A DNA stretch of 64,000 nt. Source: Bradyrhizobium tropiciagri. Its GTDB lineage: Bacteria; Pseudomonadota; Alphaproteobacteria; Rhizobiales; Xanthobacteraceae. The DNA lies in assembly GCF_001189845.1 (NCBI RefSeq), contig NZ_LFLZ01000049.1, positions 1 to 64,000 on the forward strand, given 5' to 3'. The notes beneath the pieces were generated by a model. The model saw only the letters and a program-made list of their open reading frames with translations. It ran no database searches and was not told the origin of the DNA. Numbering within the stretch: the stretch's first letter is position 1; every line of letters begins with the position of its first letter. Below are positions 25,634 through 35,000 of the stretch, piece by piece. Position numbers and translations under genes: made by a program.

Positions 25634-26131
25634 CGCATTCTTCCTTTCGCATGGCGCCGGCCAGTCATTGGAGCGGCGCTGCGAGCCAAATCTGGACAAA
25701 TATCCCTGCGGCCAGAATCCCTTAGCCCTCGCCGGGCACGGTGTTGCGCCCGAACGTTTACGCGAGACACAAAGGCTACTTAGAGGGTCCAGTACTGCCG
25801 CACGAGATGTCGTACCCGACAGGCCAAACGCTACAATATGGCGTGACTCAGGCGCAAGAGTCCGCGGCCGTGCGTCCACATGTTCCGACACAGTTAAGCA
25901 TTGCAATGAGGCTTTTCCACCGCACCGGAATGCTCCGGATTGCGCTCGCTGCGCATTGCAGGAAGGCCGGCAAAAGGGCGGCTCCTGGCGATTGACACGG
26001 TCCCGCCGCAGCATAGAATGTTGCCCACGTGCCGCCCGCAAAGGCGGCCGTTTTGTTTTCCGAAGCTGGCCGTTGCTGCGCTGGCGTCAATGCGCGCGGC
26101 AATTGTCGGCCTCAAACCGGCAGTGAACGCC
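25634..26131. other. divergent gcrA-argD intergenic region with GANTC sites
   Basis: About 500 bases without a convincing gene. GACTC at 25845-25849 and GAGTC at 25858-25862 are CcrM methylation sites 13 bases apart, start to start, of the kind GcrA reads. The region must hold both gcrA and argD promoters. Open frames across it lack ribosome-binding sites and family signals. Confidence 0.5.
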
Positions 26132-27336
26132 ATGACCAACAACGCCTCGTCGCATCTGCTCCCCGTCTTCGCCAGGTCGATCTCGGCTTCGAGCGCGGTG
26201 AGGGCGCCTGGCTGATCGCAACCAACGGCGACCGCTATCTCGATTTCACCTCGGGGGTCGCGGTGAACGCGCTCGGGCATGCGCATCCGCACCTGGTCAA
26301 GGCGCTGCAGGAGCAGGCGACCAAGCTCTGGCACATGTCGAACCTGTTCAAGAGCCCGGACGGCGAGGTGCTCGCCGCGCGGCTGTGCGAGCAGAGCTTT
26401 GCCGACTTCGTGTTCTTCTGCAATTCCGGCGCGGAAGCGATGGAGGGCGTGATCAAGCTGGTCCGCCATCATCACTTCTCCAAAGGGCATCCCGAGCGCT
26501 ACCGCATCATCACCTTCGAAGGCGCGTTCCATGGCCGCACGCTGGGCACGCTGGCTGCGACCGGCTCGGCGAAATATCTCGAGGGCTTCGGCCCGCCGAT
26601 GGACGGCTTCGACCAGGTGCCGCACGGCGACATCGAAGCGGTGAAGAAGGCGATCGGCCCGCACACCGCCGGCATCCTGATCGAGCCGGTGCAGGGCGAG
26701 GGCGGCGTGCGCGGTGCGCCGCAGGCGTTCTTCAAGGCATTGCGCGCGCTGTGCGACGAGCATGGCCTGTTGCTCGCATTCGACGAGGTGCAGACCGGCA
26801 TGGGACGCACCGGCGAGCTGTTCGCCTACAAGCGCACGGGTGTGACGCCGGACGTGATGTCGCTGGCGAAGGCGCTCGGCGGCGGATTCCCGATCGGCGC
26901 GGTGCTGGCGACCGCGCAGGCTGCGGCCGGCATGGCGCCGGGCTCGCACGGCTCGACCTTCGGCGGCAATCCGCTCGCGGTTGCCGCGGCCAATGCCGTG
27001 CTCGACGTCATGCTGAGGCCCGGCTTCTTCGACCACGTGCAGAAGATGTCGCTGCTGCTCAAGCAGAAGCTCGCCTCCGTCGTCGACCGCTATCCCGGCG
27101 TGCTGTCGGAGGTGCGCGGCGAGGGCCTGTTGATCGGCGTCAAGGCCGTGGTGCCGTCGGGCGATTTGATCGCCGCGCTGCGCAACGAGAAACTGCTCAC
27201 CGTCGGCGCCGGCGACAACGTGGTGCGGTTCCTCGCGCCTTTGATCGTGACCGAGGCCGAGATCGACCAGTCGATCACCTCGCTCGAGCGCGCCTGCGCG
27301 ACATTGTCGGCGGCACAGCCGAGGAAGGCCGGATAA
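26132..27336 (+). CDS. argD: acetylornithine aminotransferase ArgD (frameshifted as sequenced)
   Basis: PLP-dependent transaminase of arginine biosynthesis (N-acetylglutamate semialdehyde to N-acetylornithine), 401 residues after repair. The N-terminus MTNNASSHLLPVFAR runs to 26176, where one G is missing (GCC AGG-TCGAT for GCC AGG GTC GAT). The second frame then gives VDLGFERGEGAWLIATNGDR onward. PLP motifs are NSGAEAMEGVIK, FEGAFHGRTLG and SLAKALGGGFPIG (catalytic Lys in AKALGGG). The stop overlaps argF by one base (TAATG). As arginine synthesis should be needed, an artefact is likely. Confidence 0.9.
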
Positions 27337-28262
27337 TGAGCAAGCCGGTCCGTCACTTCCTCGACATCAACGAGCTGCCGCTCGGTGAGTTGCGCAACAT
27401 GCTCGAAGCCGGAGCCGCCATGAAGGCGAAGCTGAAGGCGCACGAGAAGGGCCGGAAGCCGCTCGAGGGCAAGACGCTGGCGATGATCTTCGAGCGCCCG
27501 TCGACCCGCACACGGGTGTCGTTCGACGTCGGCATGCGCCAGCTCGGCGGTGAATCCATCATGCTGACCGGCGCTGAGATGCAGCTCGGCCGCGGCGAGA
27601 CCATCGCCGACACCGCGCGCGTGCTGTCGCGCTATGTCGATGCGATCATGATCCGCATCCTCAACCATGACGCGCTGCTCGAACTCGCGGCGCACGCCAC
27701 CGTGCCCGTCATCAACGGCCTGACCCGGCGTTCGCATCCCTGCCAGGTGATGGCCGACCTCATGACCTATGAGGAAAATCGCGGCTCGATCGCGGGCAAG
27801 ACCGTGGCCTGGACCGGCGACGACAACAATGTGCTGGCGTCCTGGGCGCACGCCGCCGAGCGGTTCAAGTTCCAGCTCAATGTCGCGACCCCGCCGGAGC
27901 TTGCGCCGAAGAAGCCGATGCGCGACTGGATCAAGGCGACCGGCGCGCCGATCGTGCTCGGCACCGACCCGGAAGCCGCAGTGCGCGGCGCCGACTGCGT
28001 CGTCACCGACACCTGGGTGTCGATGGGCGACAAGGAGGGCGAGCACCGCCACAACGTGCTGCAGCCCTATCAGGTCAATGCCAAGCTGATGTCGCTCGCC
28101 AAGCCGGACGCGCTGTTCATGCACTGCCTGCCCGCGCATCGCGGCGAGGAGGTCACCGACGAGGTGATCGACGGGCCGCAATCCGTGGTGTTCGACGAGG
28201 CGGAAAACCGCCTGCATGCGCAGAAGGGCATTCTGGCGTGGTGTTTTAACGAAGTCGCGTAA
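27336..28262 (+). CDS. argF: ornithine carbamoyltransferase ArgF
   Basis: A 308-residue transferase forming citrulline from ornithine and carbamoyl phosphate. The carbamoyl-phosphate motif is ERPSTRTRVSFD, the HPCQ motif appears in RRSHPCQVMADL, and the ornithine loops are DTWVSMGDKEGE and FMHCLPAHRGEEV. Its ATG shares one base with the argD stop, so the two are translationally coupled. The heat-shock gene hslO follows 207 bases later, an arrangement I recall from other Rhizobiales. Confidence 0.95.
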   Translation: MSKPVRHFLDINELPLGELRNMLEAGAAMKAKLKAHEKGRKPLEGKTLAMIFERPSTRTRVSFDVGMRQLGGESIMLTGAEMQLGRGETIADTARVLSRYVDAIMIRILNHDALLELAAHATVPVINGLTRRSHPCQVMADLMTYEENRGSIAGKTVAWTGDDNNVLASWAHAAERFKFQLNVATPPELAPKKPMRDWIKATGAPIVLGTDPEAAVRGADCVVTDTWVSMGDKEGEHRHNVLQPYQVNAKLMSLAKPDALFMHCLPAHRGEEVTDEVIDGPQSVVFDEAENRLHAQKGILAWCFNEVA

Positions 28263-28275
28263 GCACCAATGCTGT

Positions 28276-28410
28276 CGTCCCTGCGAAGCAGGGACCCATA
28301 CGCCGCGGCCCGTGGAAAAGGCACAAGGGGAGACGCCTTGTGTCACAACAGAGTCTTGTGGTTATGGGTCCCTGCTCCAGTGCGCAATTGCGCACAAGGC
28401 AGGGACGACG
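28276..28410. repeat. palindromic intergenic repeat, family C (copy 2)
   Basis: Arms GTCGTCCCTGCGAAGCAGGG and AAGGCAGGGACGACG with inner GGGACCCATA/TATGGGTCCC. The nested palindrome GTGCGCAATTGCGCAC appears at 28380-28395 in a slightly offset arm (CAGTGCGCAA). It lies between argF and hslO. Confidence 0.8.
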
Positions 28411-28469
28411 TCGATCCTCGGTATGCTGAACCCCTTTATTTCACGGTCCGAGACCCCAGATAGAGCGCC

Positions 28470-29471
28470 ATGGTTTCACAATCCCCCGACATCAAAATCA
28501 CGACCGAGGCGCCAGTCCGCGCGCCGTCAGCGGTTCCTGTTGACGATGCCGTGCTGGCCTTCGAGGTCGGTGCGCTGGATTTGCGCGGCCGGCTGACCCG
28601 GCTCGGCCCCGCGCTCGACGAGATCCTGCACAAGCACGATTACCCGCCGGCAGTCGGCAAGCTGCTCGGCGAGGCCATCGTGCTGACCACGCTGCTCGGC
28701 TCATCCGTCAAGTTCGAGGGCCGCTTCATCCTGCAGACCCGGACCGAAGGCCCGGTCTCGCTGCTGATCGTCGATTTCCAGGCGCCTGACCGGCTGCGTG
28801 CCTATGCGCGCTACGACGCGGCGCAGCTCAAGCCGGGGCAGAGCTCGGGTGAGCTGCTCGGCAAGGGTCACCTTGCGATGACGATCGACCAGGGCTCGAA
28901 CACCAGCCGCTACCAGGGGCTGGTGGCGCTCGATGGCGGCGGCCTCGAAGAGGCGGCCCATGAATATTTCCTGCGCTCTGAACAGATCCCGACGCGGGTG
29001 CGGCTTGCGGTCGGCGAGGAGATGCGCGGCGGCGAAGGCGGCAAGCTGCACTGGCGCGCCGGCGGCATCCTGTTGCAATTCCTGCCCAAGGCGCCCGAGC
29101 GCGCCAAGCAGGCCGATCTGCATCCCGGCGATGCGCCCGAGGGCACGGTGACGCACTCCGTGCCGGACGACGATGCCTGGGTCGAGGGACAGTCGCTGAT
29201 ATCGACCGTCGAGGACGTCGAGCTGATCGATCCCGATCTGTCCGGCGAGCGGCTGTTGTACCGCCTGTTCCACGAACGCGGCGTCCGCGTCTTCAATCCG
29301 CAACCGCTGCGCGCGCAGTGCTCCTGCTCGCGCGATGCGGTGTCGTCGATGCTGAAGAGCTTTGCGCCGAACGATCGCGCCGAGATGGTCAAGGACGGCA
29401 AGGTCGTCGTGACCTGCGAGTTCTGTTCGTCGGTCTACGAATTCACGCCGCAGGAAGCCGGCGTCGAGTAA
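28470..29471 (+). CDS. hslO: redox-regulated chaperone Hsp33
   Basis: A 333-residue oxidation-activated holdase. The N-terminal and linker regions carry the family core GKLLGEAIVLTTLLGSSVKF and the segment FILQTRTEGPVSLLIVDF. The zinc redox switch is visible at C284-x-C286 and C316-x2-C319 (AQCSCSRDAV, CEFCSSVYEF). A 25-residue variable leader precedes the conserved domain. Under oxidative plus thermal stress the zinc is released and the protein binds unfolding substrates. Confidence 0.95.
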   Translation: MVSQSPDIKITTEAPVRAPSAVPVDDAVLAFEVGALDLRGRLTRLGPALDEILHKHDYPPAVGKLLGEAIVLTTLLGSSVKFEGRFILQTRTEGPVSLLIVDFQAPDRLRAYARYDAAQLKPGQSSGELLGKGHLAMTIDQGSNTSRYQGLVALDGGGLEEAAHEYFLRSEQIPTRVRLAVGEEMRGGEGGKLHWRAGGILLQFLPKAPERAKQADLHPGDAPEGTVTHSVPDDDAWVEGQSLISTVEDVELIDPDLSGERLLYRLFHERGVRVFNPQPLRAQCSCSRDAVSSMLKSFAPNDRAEMVKDGKVVVTCEFCSSVYEFTPQEAGVE

Positions 29472-29495
29472 GGGCGCGTTTCCGCACGCAGGCTT

Positions 29496-29517
29496 GTCCG
29501 GCGGGTCGCCGCCGGAC
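29496..29517 (+). terminator. hairpin after hslO
   Basis: GTCCGGCGG-GTCG-CCGCCGGAC is a perfect nine-base stem 25 bases after the hslO stop. There is no U-tract, so it may be an mRNA 3'-end structure rather than an intrinsic terminator. Confidence 0.4.
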
Positions 29518-29586
29518 GGCGCCGCCCGTTAAATCCGCTGGCAGGCAGCCAAACCTTGCAATGCAGCTGGGCCACGCGCGACAGCT

Positions 29587-30000
29587 CTATCCGGACGTGT
29601 GAGAGGCAATGCGCGCAAGATTCGCGCGAATGTCACTGAATGTCTTTCTCGCCTGTTCGAATTCCGCGCGCATATCGGCCTGCAATGCCGCGCTCCGCGC
29701 AAACTGATCCCGGCAGTTGTCGAGTAACTGGATCGTTTTCAGTCTCGCCGGCCGGTTTTTCGCAGCCGCGGGCAACAGCACTTCGCAAAACGGCACCAGC
29801 ATCAAAACGCTTCGCTGCTCATCGGTGATCTCGAAGCTGTCCGTTGCAGGATCTTGCCGCGCGCGCAGCTTTTCGAAGGCGATGTCCAGGATGGCCTGGC
29901 AGGTATCGAAATAGGCTGCCTCAAGCGACGGAAACTCCGTTCCGGTTTCATCTAACGTGACGTTGCCGTGTGAGGTCAGATTGAAAAAGTATCTAGGCAT
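29587..30000 (-). CDS. DUF6894-like small protein
   Basis: A 137-residue protein opening MPRYFFNLTSHGNVTLDETG followed by TEFPSLEAA, the pattern of the DUF6894 family common in Bradyrhizobium. The usual members are about 80-100 residues, so the helical C-terminal part (about residues 75-137) is an extension. Function is unknown. GGAGGAGG lies just before the ATG and continues directly into an eleven-base G homopolymer (minus strand), so its expression could vary with tract length. It sits behind a broken Crp-type gene on the same strand. Confidence 0.75.
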   Translation of the reverse strand: MPRYFFNLTSHGNVTLDETGTEFPSLEAAYFDTCQAILDIAFEKLRARQDPATDSFEITDEQRSVLMLVPFCEVLLPAAAKNRPARLKTIQLLDNCRDQFARSAALQADMRAEFEQARKTFSDIRANLARIASHTSG

Positions 30001-30775
30001 TCGGCCCTCCTCCCCCCCCCCCGTCAGGTTGTTTGAGTCCGCTTAGGTATTGGATGTCGAACTCGGCGATCTCATGAAGACCGGCCTTGTCCCTGATCGT
30101 GAGCCGGTTCCTAGCCAGTTCGATCAAGTTCTGACTGCGCAGGACTTGCAGGGTTCGGTTCACATGGACGGTCGAAAGTCCGAGGATGTCGGCGAGTTCA
30201 TGCTGCGTAAGCGGGAGATCGAAAACATCCTGAGCGTTTTAATTGCCAGCTTGCAGGCGGTAAGACACTTCGCACAGCAAATGCGCCAATCTGACCGAGG
30301 CGGAGCGTCGTCCGAGCGAGACCATCCACTCCTGTTGGATCGCCGCTTGCGCAGCCGTCTCCCACCACAATGCGCGCGCGATGGTAGGCCGTTCGGAAAC
30401 GAGCTGATTTAGCTTCTCGAGCGGAATCGGCAACGAGGTCGCTGGAGTGAGCGCGGAGATTGCAGTGCGGGAACGAGGAAACATGAGCTCGCCCGGATTC
30501 AGCGCTTCTCCTGCGACGAAGATCGCGACAATCTGTTGGCTTCCGTCCTCCAGCGTTCTGAGAGCGCGAGCCATTCCGCTGCAAAGAATCACCAATGATG
30601 TGGTCTTCTGGCCCTCCTCGATCAGATGATCGCCCTTGGCTACGTGTCGCGGCGGTGAAGCGGCAGCCAGGAGGGCCCGTTGGTCGGATGGCGAAAGCTC
30701 CAGCCGCCCAGCCAGCTTGCTCAGAAGTGCTGGAGGACCCTGCGGCATCGATGATCTGTCTCTTGTGTCATACAT
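29994..30775 (-). pseudogene. Crp/Fnr-family regulator interrupted by an in-frame stop
   Basis: The first 178 codons encode a cyclic-nucleotide-binding-like sensor domain (PPRHVAKGDHLIEEGQKTTS) and the dimerisation helix. At 30239-30241 a TAA stops the frame. The same frame then continues with no shift: NAQDVFDLPLTQHELADILG, then LSTVHVNRTLQVLRSQNLIE, the helix-turn-helix. So a single nonsense change separates sensor from DNA-binding domain. The product as written cannot bind DNA. Sequence error or stop-codon read-through are alternatives. The restored frame ends in a poly-glycine tail formed by the G11 tract. Confidence 0.75.
30012..30022. repeat. eleven-base C/G homopolymer
   Basis: Eleven consecutive C on the plus strand (G on the minus), joining the Shine-Dalgarno of the DUF6894-like gene. 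Such tracts are prone to slippage and to miscounting during sequencing. Confidence 0.85.
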
Positions 30776-30852
30776 AGTGAGCTAACCGATCGGAGGTTGC
30801 CGACACCATTCCGTAGATCTCGAGAAACTGCTTTTCGCATTCGGAGCACGCG

Positions 30853-31857
30853 CTATTCGGCGAAACGCGCAGCTATCTCGTCGGTGCGGTTGATCGAATC
30901 ACGGATGACCTTTGCCTCCTGTTCGAACTCACGCACCCTGCTGGCCCAGGATTTGGCCATCTGCGTTCGGCCACCGAGGCTCGCCTCGCTCGCGAGCTTC
31001 CTGGCCAGCGCAATACGCTCGTCGAGTGCCCGCAACGCGCTGCCGAGCGCCCGCCGCAGATTGTCGTCGAGGGCAAGGCTCATCAGCTCAGCCGTGTAGG
31101 CGTGGCCGACGTGGCAGCGATATCGAACCAGCTCGCCTTCGTCGATTTCCCACATGACGCCGTGGCAATCGGGGCAGGCAAGCACCGATCGCCGGCCGAT
31201 GCGATCCATTTCGCTCATGCTGGCTTGTCCGCCGCTTGCGACGCTGACTTCATATTCGATGGCTCCTGTGACCGGTACCGGTTGGCCTGCAGGTTGCCGC
31301 ACCAACTTCTCGAACAGCGCCGGCATACTCGCGAGACTGACCACATGATTGGGTTGTGAACGCATCAAGGCGGTGGTTGGCATTTCCGGAAAGGCGGCGT
31401 CGCCTGGGTCCTGCACCACCGTGAGGCCGCCGAACTGCTTGAGCGCCGACAGGCCGGCCGCGCCGTCGCCCAGCGTACCGGTGAGGACGGCACCGACCGA
31501 GCGGGGCGCGCAGCACAGGGCCGCAGAGCGGAACAACGGATCGATCGCCGGCCGGGCATTGTTCTCGCGCGGCCCCGATCCCAGCCGTAACTGACCGCTC
31601 TCCACCAGGAGATGACGCTCGGGCGGCGCGATATAGATCCTGCTTTTTTCAAACTTCTCGCCATCCACGGCGAAGCTGGCCGGCAGCGGTCCCGCCTGGG
31701 TCAGGATCGCATCAAGGGTCGAGCGGAACTGGCTCGGCAGATGGATCACCACGAGAACGGAAGCCGGGAAATCAGGTGAAAATTCACCGGCAAGAAAGCG
31801 CAACGCTTCGAACCCTCCGGCGGAGGTGCCTATCACCACAATGTCGCGATTTGCCAT
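30853..31857 (-). CDS. stand-alone CheB-type methylesterase with C-terminal Cys/His extension
   Basis: About 334 residues. The CheB catalytic domain spans about residues 1-190 with the Ser motif IGTSAGGFEALR, His in VIHLPSQ and Asp in LTGTLGDGAAG. There is no receiver domain, so it is not phosphorylated like classical CheB. The C-terminal part has CPDCHGVMWE and RCHVGHAYT, a metal-binding-like cluster, followed by a long helical tail. ATG 31857 is preferred because GGAG lies a few bases upstream; ATG 31869 is the alternative. It is divergent from the CheB-CheR kinase and no methyl-accepting protein gene is nearby. Confidence 0.88.
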   Translation of the reverse strand: MANRDIVVIGTSAGGFEALRFLAGEFSPDFPASVLVVIHLPSQFRSTLDAILTQAGPLPASFAVDGEKFEKSRIYIAPPERHLLVESGQLRLGSGPRENNARPAIDPLFRSAALCCAPRSVGAVLTGTLGDGAAGLSALKQFGGLTVVQDPGDAAFPEMPTTALMRSQPNHVVSLASMPALFEKLVRQPAGQPVPVTGAIEYEVSVASGGQASMSEMDRIGRRSVLACPDCHGVMWEIDEGELVRYRCHVGHAYTAELMSLALDDNLRRALGSALRALDERIALARKLASEASLGGRTQMAKSWASRVREFEQEAKVIRDSINRTDEIAARFAE

Positions 31858-32000
31858 GAAATGCTCCATGGCCCCGAGGTGGGAACCACTGCGTGACGCG
31901 TTGGTTCCGAAATCAGCCCAAATAGAAAATCACCGCGCGAAACTCGTGATAACATTATCAAAAATCCCGACTCGACCGAAAATGTAAGTGAGACTGCCTG

Positions 32001-35000
32001 ATGGCCGATACCAGCGACGAGGAACGGGACGAAACGAGTGAGCCGAACCTCGCCAAGACGGTCGTCGTCGGGATCGGTGCCTCCGCCGGCGGCGTCCACG
32101 CATTGCAGCAACTGTTTGCCGCATTACCCGAGAAGACCGGCGCCGCCTTCGTCGTGGTGGTGCATCTCGACCCCGATCTGCGCAGCGAGATGTCGAACAT
32201 CCTGGCTGCGCGCACCCATATGCCTGTCCTTCAGGTCGGAGAACCGATCCCGCTCAATGCGGACCACGTCTATGTGATCCCGCCCGACCGGCGGCTGCAT
32301 ATCACCAACGACGAAATCGCCACCGCAGAATTCGACGAGCCGCGCGGCAAGCGGGCGCCCATCGACCTGTTCTTCCGCTCGCTGGCGGAACAGCACGGGG
32401 ATGGTTGCGCGGTCATCCTGACCGGCGCCGGGTCCGATGGCTCGGTCGGCGTCAGGGCGGTCAAGGAATCGGGCGGCATCATCCTGGTGCAGGACCCCAA
32501 TGAGGCCGAATTCCCCTCGATGCCGCGCAGCGCGATCGCAACCGGCATCGCGGATTTCGTTTTGCCGATACACGAAATAGCGCAACGTCTGACCGAACTG
32601 GTGCGGGAAAAAAACCATGACGGACCGGGCGGCGGACTGCGCGGCCTGGATGCGGATTTGCTGCGGCGCATTCTCGCCCATGTCCGCGTTCGCACCGGGC
32701 ACGATTTCTCCAAATACAAGCGGGCGACCATCCTGCGCAGGATCGCGCGGCGCATGCAGGTCACCCGAGCAGATAGCCCTAAGGACTATTACGACGTGCT
32801 GCGTGACAATACCGATGAAGCACAGGCGCTGTTGGGCGACTTGCTGATTTCGGTCACATCGTTTTTTCGCGACAAGGAAGCGTTCCGGGCCCTTGAGCTG
32901 CAGGTCATCCCACAATTGTTCAGCGGCAAGCTGAGCGATCGTTCGATCCGTGTCTGGATCCCCGGCTGCGCCACAGGCGAGGAGGCGTATTCGATCGCAA
33001 TGCTGCTGCTGGAGCAGGCCTCACGGCAGGACATCCGGCCGACCATCCAGGTGTTCGGCTCGGATATCGACGCCCGGGCGCTCGCCATTGCGCGCGAGGG
33101 CATGTATCCGGCGGCGATCGAGACCGACGTCAGCGAGGATCGCTTGCGGCGTTTCTTTGTCAGGGACGGAGATCAATATCGCGTTCGCCAGGAACTGCGC
33201 GATTTGGTGCTGTTCGCCAGTCACAGCCTGCTCAAGGATCCTCCTTTCTCGCGGCTCGATCTCATCGCCTGCCGCAACCTCCTGATCTACCTGGATCGCG
33301 AATTGCAGGAGCTGGCGTGCAACACGTTCCATTATGCTCTCAATCCGGATGGATTTCTCATGTTGGGCACGTCGGAAAGCGCCGACCATCCGCCCGGCCA
33401 GTTCCGCACGTTTGACCGCAAGGCGCGCATCTACCAGTCCTCGGCTAGCCCGGGCGAACTGCGCCTGCTGCCGCGCCTGCTCGGCAGCGTTGGCCTGATT
33501 CATGAGCAGGCCGCGCATCCGATCAGGCCGCCAAGCACGACGTCGTTGCTCAATGAGGCCGCGGCGCACCGCCAGGCACTGGAAAAGCTCGCGCCACCGA
33601 GCATTCTGGTCGATCAAGCGCATCGCGTGCTGCACATGTCCGACAATGCCGGGCGATTCCTGCAACCGTCCGGCGGCCCGCTGAGCGGCAACATCGTAGA
33701 CCTGGTGCGGCCGGAACTGCGGTTCGAGCTGCGGTCAGCCCTGCATCGGGTGTTTGACAATTCGCAGCCCTGGCTCAGCCTGCCGATCCCTGTCCGCTTC
33801 AACGGTGCGCCGCATCAGGTGCTGATGCATGTGAAGCCGCTGGACGACCACGACGATCATGGGGCCGGCAGCGCCGTGGTGTTGTTCATCGAGGGCGATC
33901 GGGTTGATCACCTCGCTGAAGGGCAGCTCCCGGCGAACGATGCCACCAACGAAGTTGTCGCCCGGCTGCGCGAGGAGCTTCAGCAGACCCAGTCGCGGCT
34001 GCGGACGACCCGGGAGGAATCCGACGCCGCCAACGAGGAATTGCGCGCGGCCAACGAAGAGCTGCAATCCATCAACGAGGAATATCGTTCGACCTCCGAA
34101 GAGCTGGAGACCAGCAAGGAGGAGCTGCAATCGATCAATGAAGAATTGCAGACCGTGAACAGCGAGCTCAAGCTGAAGCTTGAAGCCGTGTCGCGCGCGC
34201 ACAGCGATCTCCAGAACCTGATGGCGGCGACCGATTTCGGGATCTTGTTCCTCGACTCGAGCCTGCGCATCAAGCGTTTCACGCAGCAGGTGACCGACCT
34301 GTTCAGCATCACGCCGAGCGACGAAGGCCGGCCGATTGCGGATTTCGCGCATCGACTGGAATACCAGAACCTTGTCAACGACGCGCATGCGGTGCTCGCC
34401 AATCTCTCCCCGATCAAACATGAAATCCGCAGCCGCAACGGGCGCTGGTACGACGTTCGCCTGCGCCCGTATCGAACGGTCGACGACAAGATCGACGGGA
34501 TCGTCCTCACCTTCGTCGACATGACGGACCGCCGTCATACCGAAGATGCGCTCAGGATCAGCGAACGCCAGCTCCGGCAGCAGACGCAACTCGTCGAGCT
34601 TTCGCGCGATCCGATATTCATCTGGGACTATGACGGCGGCATCCTCGAGTGGAATCGTGGAAGCGAGCAGCTCTACGGCTATAGCCGCGACGAGGCGGTT
34701 GGAAAACGAAAGAACCAGCTGTTGGGCACGATGGTGCCCGGAGGATCATTCGCCGAGTTGCGGAGCAAGTTGCTCGATGAAGGCAACTGGACCGGCGAAC
34801 TTCAACACAAGACCAAGAATGGCCGGGAACTGACCGTTGAAAGCCGCATCATCCTCGAGACGATTGACGGGCGACGGCTCGCCCTCGAAAGCACGCGCGA
34901 TGTGAGCGAACGCAAGGCGTGGGAAGAGCAGCAGAAATTGTTGCTGCGCGAACTGACGCACCGGGTCAAGAATACCCTGACGGTCGTGCAGTCGATCGCG

